Part shown: piece after piece, positions 16,843 through 23,929 of the stretch
Numbering within the stretch: position 1 is the first letter of the stretch
Layout: each line of letters begins with the position of its first letter
DNA from: Pseudomonas sp. UBA4617
GTDB taxonomy: Bacteria; Pseudomonadota; Gammaproteobacteria; Pseudomonadales; Pseudomonadaceae
Length of the DNA: 40,706 nucleotides
Reading direction: 5' to 3'
Assembly (NCBI RefSeq): GCF_002386445.1
Contig: NZ_DGIR01000050.1
Span: forward strand, 16,338-57,043
Made by a program: the position numbers and the translations under genes
The notes under the pieces: generated by a model
The model's database searches: none
What the model was told of the DNA's origin: nothing
Seen by the model: the letters and a program-made list of their open reading frames with translations, nothing else

Positions 16843-17308
16843 ACTGATCGCCGGCCAGCGCAGCAGCCTGACCGGGTTGTTGCTGCCGCTGGGCGACCGC
16901 ACCCTGGTGTTGCCCAATGTCGCGGTGGCCGAGTTGAGCGGCCAGCGCAACGTGCTGTGCCAGCGCGGCGAGCCGGCGTGGCACCTGGGCTGGATCGACT
17001 GGCGCCAGCAACGCCTGCCGCTGATCGGCTTCGAGGCCGCATGCGGTGGCGAAACGCCTTGCGGCGAGCGGGCGCGTGTGGTGGTGCTCAATGCCCTGGG
17101 CGATACCGGCCTGCGCTACCTGGCGCTGTTGCTGCAGGATATCCCGCGCTCGTGCAAGCTCGACAGCCAGCTCAACTACGTGGACGTGGCGCTGGGCCGG
17201 CTGGAGCTGGCAGCGGTACAGGTGGGTGAGCAGGTGGCGCGGGTGCCGGACCTGGTCGGGCTGGAGCGGCTGGTGCGTGACGCTGATCTGCAACCTGGCC
17301 TTGGTTAG
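16835..17308 (+). CDS. chpC: ChpC, CheW-like adaptor
   Basis: This is a 157-residue CheW-like protein. In P. aeruginosa ChpC is a second, accessory coupling protein of the Pil-Chp array. Visible are LLPLGDRTLVLPNVAVAEL at the start, HLGWIDWRQQRLPLIGFE in the middle and a C-terminal RLELAAVQVGEQVARVPDL. The ATG lies inside the end of chpA (eight-base overlap), so it is probably translated by coupling. chpB, the methylesterase gene found between chpA and chpC in P. aeruginosa, is missing. It is the last gene of the cluster; the following 130 bases show no obvious terminator. Confidence 0.88.
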   Translation: MLELIAGQRSSLTGLLLPLGDRTLVLPNVAVAELSGQRNVLCQRGEPAWHLGWIDWRQQRLPLIGFEAACGGETPCGERARVVVLNALGDTGLRYLALLLQDIPRSCKLDSQLNYVDVALGRLELAAVQVGEQVARVPDLVGLERLVRDADLQPGLG

Positions 17309-17438
17309 GATGTGCAACCAAGCGTTGGGTCGTTTGGCTGATGCGGTCGTTGTAGGCGCGTCTGAGCCTGACGGGCCACGATAGGAACGGAACACACTGG
17401 CGCAGGAACCCAGCCCGCCGCAGGAGGTCTGTGTTTGC

Positions 17439-18056
17439 ATGTACTACGGTGAACGCTTCAACGCCTGGACCCACCTGGTCGGTGCTGTCCTGGCCTGTAT
17501 CGGTGCCATCTGGCTGATCGTGGCCGCGGGCCTGCAAGGCGACCCGTGGAAGATCGTCAGCTTTTCCATCTACGGCAGCACCCTGCTATTGCTGTACAGC
17601 ATTTCCACGCTGTACCACAGCACCCGCGGACGGGCGAAGGTGATCATGCGCAAGCTCGATCACCTGTCGATCTACTTGCTGATCGCCGGCAGCTACACGC
17701 CGTTCTGCCTGGTCAGTTTGCGTGGCCCGTGGGGCTGGAGCCTGTTCGGTATCGTCTGGGGACTGGCGGTAATCGGCATGCTGCAGGAGATCAAGCCGCG
17801 CTCCGAAGCGCGCATCCTGTCGATCATCATCTATGCGCTGATGGGCTGGATCGTGCTGGTGGCGGTGCAGCCGCTGCTGCATGCGCTGGGCACCGCCGGT
17901 TTCGCCTGGCTGGCCGCCGGCGGTGTGTTCTACACCGTCGGCATCATCTTCTTTGCTTTCGACAGCCGCTTCCGCCACTGGCACGGCATCTGGCACCTGT
18001 TCGTGATTGCCGGCAGCCTGATGCACTTCGTGGCGGTGTCGTTCTATGTGCGCTAG
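17439..18056 (+). CDS. Hemolysin III / TrhA family membrane protein
   Basis: This 205-residue protein has seven predicted membrane segments and belongs to the hemolysin III (YqfA/TrhA, PAQR-like) family. The conserved polar residues of the fold are visible: YGERFNAWTHLVGA at the start, STLYHS after the second segment, LDHLSIYLLIAGSYTP, and the closing HxxxH-like FRHWHGIWHLFVIAGSLMH. These His, Asp and Ser residues form a putative metal site in the superfamily. Its true function is uncertain; TrhA has been tied to membrane energetics. The ATG at 17439 follows an AGGAGG site. It ends next to rsmE, transcribed convergently. Confidence 0.9.
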   Translation: MYYGERFNAWTHLVGAVLACIGAIWLIVAAGLQGDPWKIVSFSIYGSTLLLLYSISTLYHSTRGRAKVIMRKLDHLSIYLLIAGSYTPFCLVSLRGPWGWSLFGIVWGLAVIGMLQEIKPRSEARILSIIIYALMGWIVLVAVQPLLHALGTAGFAWLAAGGVFYTVGIIFFAFDSRFRHWHGIWHLFVIAGSLMHFVAVSFYVR

Positions 18057-18776
18057 TCAGAAGTCGCCCCACAACTGCTGCGCCACCGACAGGGCCACCA
18101 CGGGCGCGGTTTCGGTGCGCAGCACCCGTGGGCCGAGGCGCGCGGCATGGAAACCGGCGGCGTTGGCCCGGTCGACCTCTGCTTCGCTCAAGCCGCCTTC
18201 GGGGCCGATCAGGAAGGCCAGGGTGGCCGGCCTGGCATGGCTGGTGAGCGGCTCGGCAACCGGGTGCAGCACCAGTTTCAGGTCGGCCCTGGCGCTGTTC
18301 AGCCATTCGTCCAGGGTCACTGGTGGGTGAATGAGCGGCAAGGTCGAGCGGCCGCATTGCTCGCAGGCGCTGATCGCTACCTGGCGCCAGTGGGCCAGGC
18401 GCTTGTCGGCGCGCTCGTCCTTCAGCCGCACTTCGCAACGTTCGCTGACGATCGGGGTGATTTCTTTTACCCCCAGCTCGGTGGCCTTCTGGATCGCCCA
18501 GTCCATGCGCTCGCCGCGGGACAGCCCCTGGCCGAGGTGGACATGCAACGGTGAATCGGCCTGGCCTGCGAGGGCCTGGTCGAGGCTGACGCGTACGGTC
18601 TTCTTGCCCACTTCGAGCAACTGGCCACGGTACTCCTGACCGCTGCCGTCAAACAGCTGCACGGCGTCGCCGGGGGCCATGCGCAGCACGCGGCCGATGT
18701 AGTGGGCCTGGGCTTCGGGCAGGTCGTGCTCGCCGAGGCTCAGGGGGGCGTCGATGAAGAAGCGGGACAGTCTCAT
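18057..18776 (-). CDS. rsmE: RsmE, 16S rRNA (uracil-1498-N3)-methyltransferase
   Basis: RsmE uses S-adenosylmethionine to methylate U1498 of 16S rRNA in the 30S subunit. The 239 residues comprise an N-terminal PUA-like RNA-binding part (MRLSRFFIDAPL ... HYIGRVLRM) and a C-terminal SPOUT knot domain. The latter has MDWAIQKATELGVKEITPI, SACEQCGRSTLP, LIGPEGGLSEAEV and the closing RLGPRVLRTETAPVVAL. Family length is normal. It lies downstream of bioA on the same strand, separated by a REP pair, so read-through is possible. Confidence 0.97.
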   Translation of the reverse strand: MRLSRFFIDAPLSLGEHDLPEAQAHYIGRVLRMAPGDAVQLFDGSGQEYRGQLLEVGKKTVRVSLDQALAGQADSPLHVHLGQGLSRGERMDWAIQKATELGVKEITPIVSERCEVRLKDERADKRLAHWRQVAISACEQCGRSTLPLIHPPVTLDEWLNSARADLKLVLHPVAEPLTSHARPATLAFLIGPEGGLSEAEVDRANAAGFHAARLGPRVLRTETAPVVALSVAQQLWGDF

Positions 18777-18807
18777 GGTTTAGCTCGGACGGAAAGGGAT
18801 CATGTGA

Positions 18808-18886
18808 CCCTGTGGGAGCGGGTTTACCCGCGAATGCGGCGGTGAGCCCGCTATCGCATTCGCGGGGTGAACCCGCTCCCACAGGG
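18808..18886. repeat. Inverted pair of P. putida-type REP elements (family B)
   Basis: Two roughly 31-base arms, 18808-18838 and 18855-18886, are almost perfectly complementary around a 16-base loop. Each carries the TGTGGGAGCGGGTTTACCCG type core known as the P. putida REP. The pair sits between bioA and rsmE, both on the minus strand, where such BIMEs commonly stabilise the upstream message or attenuate transcription. Related units lie at 22511-22541 and 32668-32752. Confidence 0.85.
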
Positions 18887-18906
18887 TTAGATGGCAGGCT
18901 GTAGGG

Positions 18907-20313
18907 CTAGCCCGGGTCGCGGAAGTCGGGGTGGAAGTTGGCCGGTACCGCCACGCTGACGCTGTCGCGGGTGGCGATGTCGATACCTTCGCTGGCCACT
19001 TCTGCGAGGAAGTCGATCTGCTCCGGGGTGACAACATAAGGCGGCAGGAAATACACCACGCTGCCCAGCGGGCGCAGCAGGGCGCCACGGGTCAGGGCAT
19101 GCTCGAACACCTTCAGGCCGCGTCGCTCCTGCCACGGGTAGGCGACCTTGCCAGCCTTTTCCTTGACCATCTCGATGGCCAGGGCCATGCCGGTCTGGCG
19201 GATTTCGGCGACATGGGCATGCTCGGCCAGGTGCGCGGTGGCGCTGGCCATGCGCGCAGCCAGGGCCTTGTTGGATTCGATCACGTTGTCCTGTTCGAAG
19301 ATGTCCAGCGTCGCCAGTGCCGCAGCACAGGCAAGCGGGTTGCCGGTATAGCTGTGCGAGTGGAGGAATGCGCGCAGGGTCGGGTAGTCGTCGTAGAACG
19401 CCTGGTAGACCTTGTCGGTGGTCAGGCAGGCGGCCAGCGGCAGATAGCCCCCGGTCAGGGCCTTGGACAGGCACAGGAAATCCGGGCGGATGCCGGCCTG
19501 CTCGCAGGCGAACATCGTGCCGGTACGGCCGAAGCCCACGGCGATCTCATCGTGGATAAGGTGCACGTCGTAGCGGTCGCAGGCCTCGCGCAGCAGCTTG
19601 AGGTACACCGGGTGGTACATGCGCATGCCGCCGGCGCCCTGGATCAACGGCTCGACGATTACCGCACTGATCGAGGCGTGGTGTTCGGCCAGGGTCTGCT
19701 CCATGGCCTGGAACATGTTGCGTGAATGCGCTTCCCAGCTCATGCCGTCGGGACGCAGGTAGCAATCGGGGCTGGGCACCTTGAGGGTATCGAGCAGCAG
19801 TGCCTTGTAGGTTTCGGTGAACAGCGGCACATCGCCGACCGACATGGCAGCGATGGTTTCGCCGTGGTAGCTATTGGTCAGGGTGACGAAGCGCTTCTTG
19901 CCTGGTTTGCCGACGTTCTGCCAATAGTGAAAGCTCATCTTCAGTGCCACTTCGATGCACGACGAACCGTTGTCGGCATAGAACACCCGGTCGAGCCCAG
20001 CCGGGGTCATGGCCACCAGGCGCTCGGACAGCTCGATCACCGGCTGGTGGCTGAAACCGGCCAGGATCACGTGCTCCAGCTGGTCGACCTGGTCCTTGAT
20101 GCGCTGGTTGATACGCGGGTTGGCATGGCCGAACACATTGACCCACCAGCTGCTCACCGCGTCCAGGTAACGCTTGCCTTCGAAGTCTTCCAGCCACACG
20201 CCTTCGCCGCGCCGGATCGGGATCAGCGGCAGCTGCTCGTGGTCTTTCATCTGGGTACAGGGGTGCCACAGGACCTTGAGGTCACGTTGCATCCACTGGT
20301 CATTGAGGCCCAT
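18907..20313 (-). CDS. bioA: BioA, adenosylmethionine-8-amino-7-oxononanoate aminotransferase
   Basis: BioA makes 7,8-diaminopelargonate in biotin synthesis, using S-adenosylmethionine as amino donor. It is a 468-residue class III PLP aminotransferase. The PLP cofactor region is GSSCIEVALKMSFHYW, the conserved segment NSYHGETIAAMSVGD follows, HDEIAVGFGRTGT holds the PLP-contacting Asp, and the Schiff-base lysine is K284 in LSKALTGGYLPLA. The ATG at 20313 has AGGAGA at good spacing; a GTG two codons upstream is too close to it. No other bio genes are near; pseudomonads commonly keep bioBFHCD elsewhere. A related omega-amine transaminase cannot be excluded from sequence alone, but the N-terminal HPCTQMKDHE favours BioA. 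Confidence 0.88.
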   Translation of the reverse strand: MGLNDQWMQRDLKVLWHPCTQMKDHEQLPLIPIRRGEGVWLEDFEGKRYLDAVSSWWVNVFGHANPRINQRIKDQVDQLEHVILAGFSHQPVIELSERLVAMTPAGLDRVFYADNGSSCIEVALKMSFHYWQNVGKPGKKRFVTLTNSYHGETIAAMSVGDVPLFTETYKALLLDTLKVPSPDCYLRPDGMSWEAHSRNMFQAMEQTLAEHHASISAVIVEPLIQGAGGMRMYHPVYLKLLREACDRYDVHLIHDEIAVGFGRTGTMFACEQAGIRPDFLCLSKALTGGYLPLAACLTTDKVYQAFYDDYPTLRAFLHSHSYTGNPLACAAALATLDIFEQDNVIESNKALAARMASATAHLAEHAHVAEIRQTGMALAIEMVKEKAGKVAYPWQERRGLKVFEHALTRGALLRPLGSVVYFLPPYVVTPEQIDFLAEVASEGIDIATRDSVSVAVPANFHPDFRDPG

Positions 20314-20583
20314 CGGCACTTCTCCTGGCTTGCGGCTTGGTTCGACCGCGTAAGCCTAAGCAATGGCGCCGGGCAGGACAACCGCTGCGGTTCAATGGCG
20401 GTGGGGGCCGCCACCTTCGAGCGTACCGGTGACCGCGCTACCGGCAAAAAAGTCATCTGGCAAAAGCACTTGATGTCGCTGTGCTGGCAGGGCCGGCGGA
20501 CCTGACGTATTCTTAACGCATCTCTCTCGGGGCATTCCTGCCTCTACTCGTTACTGTAACCCCCTGACTCGGAGTTCGCCGAC

Positions 20584-22452
20584 ATGGCTGCTGCTTGGGT
20601 GCGCCTGTGCGCGTTGGTATTGATTGGTGTGTCCAGCGGCGCCGCGCTGGCAAAGGACAAGACACCCTCGGCGATCGTCGTGGGTGGCGGCCTGGCAGGC
20701 CTCACGGCTGCCTATGAGCTACAGAACAAGGGTTGGCAGGTTACGCTGCTGGAAGCCAAGCCAGGCATGGGTGGGCGCTCGGGCCTGGCCACCAGCGAGT
20801 GGATCGGCAATGCCAAGGCGCAGCCGGTGCTCAACCAGTACCTTGACCGTTTCAAGCTTGAAACACTGCCGGCACCTGAGTTCGTGCGTACCCCCGGCTA
20901 CCTGATCGACGGCGAGTATTTCAGTGCCGCCGACCTGGCCAGCAAGCAGCCGGCCACTGCCGAGGCACTCAAGCGCTACGAGAAAACCCTTGATGACCTG
21001 GCCCGGTCGATTGACGACCCGCTGAACCCGCAGGCCACCAGCACGCTGTTCGCCCTCGACCAGATCAACGTTTCCACCTGGCTGGACAAGCTACAGCTAC
21101 CGGCCACCGCCCGTCAGCTGATCAACCAGCAGATCCGTACCCGCTACGATGAACCGTCGCGCCTGTCGCTGCTGTACTTCGCCCAGCAGAACCGCGTTTA
21201 CCGTGGCGTCAGCGACCGTGACCTGCGCGCTGCACGCCTGCCGGGGGGCAGCCCGGTGCTGGCCCAGGCCTTCGTCAAGCAGCTGAAGACCATAAAGACC
21301 AGCTCGCCGGTGACGGCCATCGTCCAGGACAAGGACGGCGTCACGGTCAAGGTTGGCAGCGTCGGTTACCAGGCGGATTACCTGGTGATGGCCGTGCCGC
21401 TGCGCGCGCTGGCCAAGATCCAGATGACCCCGAGCCTGGACAGCCAGCACCTGGCGGCGGTCAAGGGCACCAATTATGGCTGGCGCGACCAGCTGATGCT
21501 GAAGTTCAAGAAGCCGGTCTGGGAAAGCCGCGCGCGCATGTCGGGTGAAATCTTCAGCAATGCGGGCTTGGGCATGCTGTGGATCGAGCCAGCGCTCAAG
21601 GGTGGTGCCAACGTGGTGATCAACCTTTCGGGCGACAATGCCCGCCTGCTGCAGGCGTTCGGCGACAAGCAGATGGTCGACCAGGTGCTGATCCGCCTGC
21701 ATGCGTTCTATCCGCAGGCCCGCGGCTCGTTCACCGGCTACGAGGTCAAGCGCTACAGCACCGACGCCGGTACCGGCGGCGCCTACCTGGCTTATGGGCC
21801 CGGGCAGATCAGCAAGTACTGGCGCTTGTGGGAGCGCCCGGTGCAGCGCATCACCTTTGCCGGTGAGCACACCGATGCCCTCTACCCGGGCACCCTGGAA
21901 GGTGCCCTGCGCAGTGGTCAGCGCGCGGCGAACCAGGTCCAGGACCTGCTGGCGGGCAAGTCGTTCGATCCGGCCAAGGCGGCACCTGTGGCAGCAGCTG
22001 CAGCGGCAGGCACCGGGGCGGCCAAGCAGAGCAAGGGCGGGTTCTTCTCCAATATGTTCGGCGGTGCTGCCGACAAGGGCGACAAGGACGACAAAGCTGA
22101 CAAAGCCCCTGCCAAAGCCGAGCCGAAAAAGCCCGAAGAGGCCAAGCAGGAAAAGCCGGGCTTCTTCTCGCGCCTGTTCGGTGCGGCGGATAAGCCTGAA
22201 GTGAAGGACGAGCCGGTTGCCAAGGCCGAGGAGGTGGCACCTGCGCCAGCGCCGCAAGCCGCGCCAACCCCGGTTGCACCAACGCCTGTGGCCAAGGAAG
22301 CGGTGGCCAAGCCTGCTGCGCCCCAAGCGGTACCTGCCAAGCATGCCCCGGTGCACAAGCCGGCTCACAAGCCAGCCGAGACCCGGAAGGCAACAGCCAA
22401 GTCCGAGCCGGCCAAGAAAGCTGTGGCCAATACCCAGGCCAAGGCTGGTTGA
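20584..22452 (+). CDS. Exported FAD-dependent amine oxidase with repetitive C-terminal tail
   Basis: This is a 622-residue protein. Residues 1-23 look like a Sec signal peptide ending in ALA. A flavin amine oxidase domain follows: the dinucleotide motif VVGGGLAGLTAAYEL (about 32-46), LLEAKPGMGGRSG, and the C-terminal FAD motif TFAGEHTDALYPGTLEGAL (about 424-442). The substrate is not evident. From about residue 452 the protein changes to a Lys/Ala/Pro/Glu-rich tail of some 170 residues. The tail contains two copies of a hydrophobic motif, GGFFSNMFGGAADK and PGFFSRLFGAADKP, 44 residues apart, and ends in a histone-like AKKAVANTQAKAG. The tail is atypical for amine oxidases. It may be linked with the cytochrome b561 and YceI genes downstream. 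Confidence 0.85.
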   Translation: MAAAWVRLCALVLIGVSSGAALAKDKTPSAIVVGGGLAGLTAAYELQNKGWQVTLLEAKPGMGGRSGLATSEWIGNAKAQPVLNQYLDRFKLETLPAPEFVRTPGYLIDGEYFSAADLASKQPATAEALKRYEKTLDDLARSIDDPLNPQATSTLFALDQINVSTWLDKLQLPATARQLINQQIRTRYDEPSRLSLLYFAQQNRVYRGVSDRDLRAARLPGGSPVLAQAFVKQLKTIKTSSPVTAIVQDKDGVTVKVGSVGYQADYLVMAVPLRALAKIQMTPSLDSQHLAAVKGTNYGWRDQLMLKFKKPVWESRARMSGEIFSNAGLGMLWIEPALKGGANVVINLSGDNARLLQAFGDKQMVDQVLIRLHAFYPQARGSFTGYEVKRYSTDAGTGGAYLAYGPGQISKYWRLWERPVQRITFAGEHTDALYPGTLEGALRSGQRAANQVQDLLAGKSFDPAKAAPVAAAAAAGTGAAKQSKGGFFSNMFGGAADKGDKDDKADKAPAKAEPKKPEEAKQEKPGFFSRLFGAADKPEVKDEPVAKAEEVAPAPAPQAAPTPVAPTPVAKEAVAKPAAPQAVPAKHAPVHKPAHKPAETRKATAKSEPAKKAVANTQAKAG

Positions 22453-22510
22453 TGGCATGCCAGTGCCGGACGCATCACAGGCCCGGCACGGTTCTGGTAA
22501 ACAGTGGCGC

Positions 22511-22541
22511 CCCTGCGGGAGCGGGTTTCCCCCCCGAAAGC
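22511..22541 (+). repeat. Single degenerate REP element (family B)
   Basis: The stretch CCCTGCGGGAGCGGGTTTCC then CCCCCGAAAGC lies just after the amine oxidase. It matches the arm of the REP pair at 18808-18838 with a few changes that weaken its own inner stem. No inverted partner is present. Confidence 0.6.
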
Positions 22542-22570
22542 GCCGGCGCTGGCAAGCAGCAACGCCCCGG

Positions 22571-22630
22571 CTATCGTTAATGTTTCCTTAATAGGAATGT
22601 TTCAGAATACCTATCGGATTTGTCGATAAT
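22571..22630. promoter_or_regulatory. AT-rich region with CTATCG/CGATA half sites upstream of the cytochrome b561 gene
   Basis: The AT-rich stretch 22571-22630 contains CTATCG at 22571 and 22611, ATAG at 22591 and CGATA at 22624. The pair TATCG-7 bases-CGATA (22612-22628) is a perfect short inverted repeat. This looks like an operator for the downstream cytochrome b561-yceI pair. The half sites recall OxyR-type ATAG/CTAT elements, but the spacing between ATAG and CTAT does not fit the OxyR consensus, so I do not name a regulator. Confidence 0.3.
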
Positions 22631-22707
22631 CCAGAGCAATTTTTTCCGCTTTTCTTCGATACGTTACGCGTTAGTCTGTGCACAGCTTTCACGGGGAACA
22701 CGTCAAC

Positions 22708-23259
22708 ATGCAACTGCGCAACTCACCTTCTCGCTACGGCGTAGTCAGCGTCGTCCTGCACTGGGGCGTGGCTCTGGCAGTCTTCGGCCTGTTCGGCCTG
22801 GGCCTGTGGATGGTCGGCCTCGACTACTACAGCCCTTGGCGCAAGGCTGGCCCGGACCTGCACAAGAGCATCGGCCTGGTACTGCTGGCGGTGATGCTGC
22901 TGCGGGTGGTCTGGCGTTTCATCAGCCCGCCGCCACCGGCACCGGCCAATCACGGCGCACTCACCCGCCTTGCCGCCAAGCTGGGCCATTTGGCACTGTA
23001 CATCGGGCTGTTCGCGGTAATGATCGCCGGTTACCTGATTTCCACCGCCGATGGCGTCGGTATTCCGGTATTTGGCCTGTTCGAAGTGCCAGCACTGGTC
23101 AGCGACCTGCCGGACCAGGCAGACCTGGCTGGCGCAATTCATCTATGGCTGGCCTGGGGCCTGGTGATCTTTGCCTCGCTGCATGCCCTGGCAGCCCTCA
23201 AGCACCATTTCATCGACCGTGACGCGACCCTGACCCGCATGCTGGGCCGCAAAGCTTGA
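22708..23259 (+). CDS. Cytochrome b561
   Basis: This is a 183-residue inner-membrane di-heme cytochrome of the CybB type with four membrane segments. Expected haem-ligand histidines are in VSVVLHWGVALAVF (segment 1), DLHKSIGLVLLAVM (segment 2), and IHLWLAWGLVIFASLHALAALKHH (segment 4). CybB moves electrons from quinol to periplasmic acceptors and has been reported as a superoxide:quinone oxidoreductase in E. coli. I use the ATG at 22708, preceded by GGGGA; a GTG at 22678 would add ten residues without family support. yceI follows after 35 bases, a pairing seen widely in proteobacteria. Confidence 0.92.
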   Translation: MQLRNSPSRYGVVSVVLHWGVALAVFGLFGLGLWMVGLDYYSPWRKAGPDLHKSIGLVLLAVMLLRVVWRFISPPPPAPANHGALTRLAAKLGHLALYIGLFAVMIAGYLISTADGVGIPVFGLFEVPALVSDLPDQADLAGAIHLWLAWGLVIFASLHALAALKHHFIDRDATLTRMLGRKA

Positions 23260-23294
23260 CTCTCAACCTTAATTGCATAGGAAGGAAATTAAGG

Positions 23295-23873
23295 ATGTTG
23301 AAAAAGACTTTTGCCGCTCTGGCGCTCGGTACCGCACTGATCTCCGCTGGCCAGGCCATGGCGGCCGAGTACAAGATCGACAAGGAAGGCCAGCACGCCT
23401 TCGTCGACTGGAAGATCAGCCACCTGGGCTACAGCTTCATCCACGGTACCTTCAAGGACTTCGACGGTAACTTCACCTGGGACAGTGCCAAGCCTGAAGC
23501 CAGCAAGATCAACGTCGACCTGAAAACCGCCAGCCTGTGGTCGAACCACGCCGAGCGTGACAAGCACATTGCCAGCGCCGACTTCCTCGACGTGAAGAAA
23601 TACCCGCAAGCCAAGTTCGTCTCCACCAGCGTCAAGCCGACGGGTGACAAGACTGCTGACGTGACCGGTGACCTGACCCTGCATGGCGTGACCAAGCCGG
23701 TGACCTTCAAGGCCACCTTCAACGGCGAAGGCAAGGACCCATGGGGTGGCGAGCGTGCCGGTTTCAACGCCACCACCACGCTGAACCTGAACGACTTCGG
23801 TATCAAAGGGCCGGGCGCTACTTCGCAGACCCTGGACCTGGATATCAGTCTCGAAGGTGTCAAGCAGAAGTGA
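23295..23873 (+). CDS. YceI family periplasmic lipid-binding protein
   Basis: This is a 192-residue secreted protein with a clear signal peptide (MLKKTFAALALGTALISAGQ, cleavage after AMA) followed by the YceI beta-barrel. Conserved parts are YKIDKEGQHAFVDWKISHLG, HGTFKDFDGNFTWD, HIASADFLDVKKYPQAKF, TGDLTLHGVTKPV and the closing NDFGIKGPGATSQTLDLDI. Family members bind long polyisoprenoid lipids such as ubiquinone precursors in a barrel. This fits its pairing with a quinol-linked cytochrome b561. The ATG at 23295 has AAGGA-type signals just upstream. A strong terminator follows. Confidence 0.95.
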   Translation: MLKKTFAALALGTALISAGQAMAAEYKIDKEGQHAFVDWKISHLGYSFIHGTFKDFDGNFTWDSAKPEASKINVDLKTASLWSNHAERDKHIASADFLDVKKYPQAKFVSTSVKPTGDKTADVTGDLTLHGVTKPVTFKATFNGEGKDPWGGERAGFNATTTLNLNDFGIKGPGATSQTLDLDISLEGVKQK

Positions 23874-23886
23874 TTCAGACCTGCTG

Positions 23887-23921
23887 AATACCGAGGGGCC
23901 GCAAAGCGGCCCCTCGGTATT
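23887..23921. terminator. Bidirectional intrinsic terminator between yceI and the RNA helicase gene
   Basis: A perfect 16-bp stem (23887-23902 with 23906-23921) with an AAA loop includes the core CCGAGGGGCCGC / GCGGCCCCTCGG. The flanking bases are AT-rich, with TTTCC on the plus side and TTCAG on the minus side. It lies 13 bases after the yceI stop and 8 bases after the convergent helicase stop, so it can serve both genes. Confidence 0.85.
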
Positions 23922-23929
23922 TCCATCTG

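Noticed and set aside
15073..17091. Minus-strand open frame of 672 codons opposite chpA/chpC
   Set aside because: It spans the chpA-chpC junction in antisense, is Gln/His/Ala-rich with no domain, and conflicts with two clear genes.
22591..22614. OxyR operator in front of cytochrome b561
   Set aside because: ATAG and CTAT are 16 bases apart here, whereas the OxyR half-site unit needs 7; the match is only to the tetramers.
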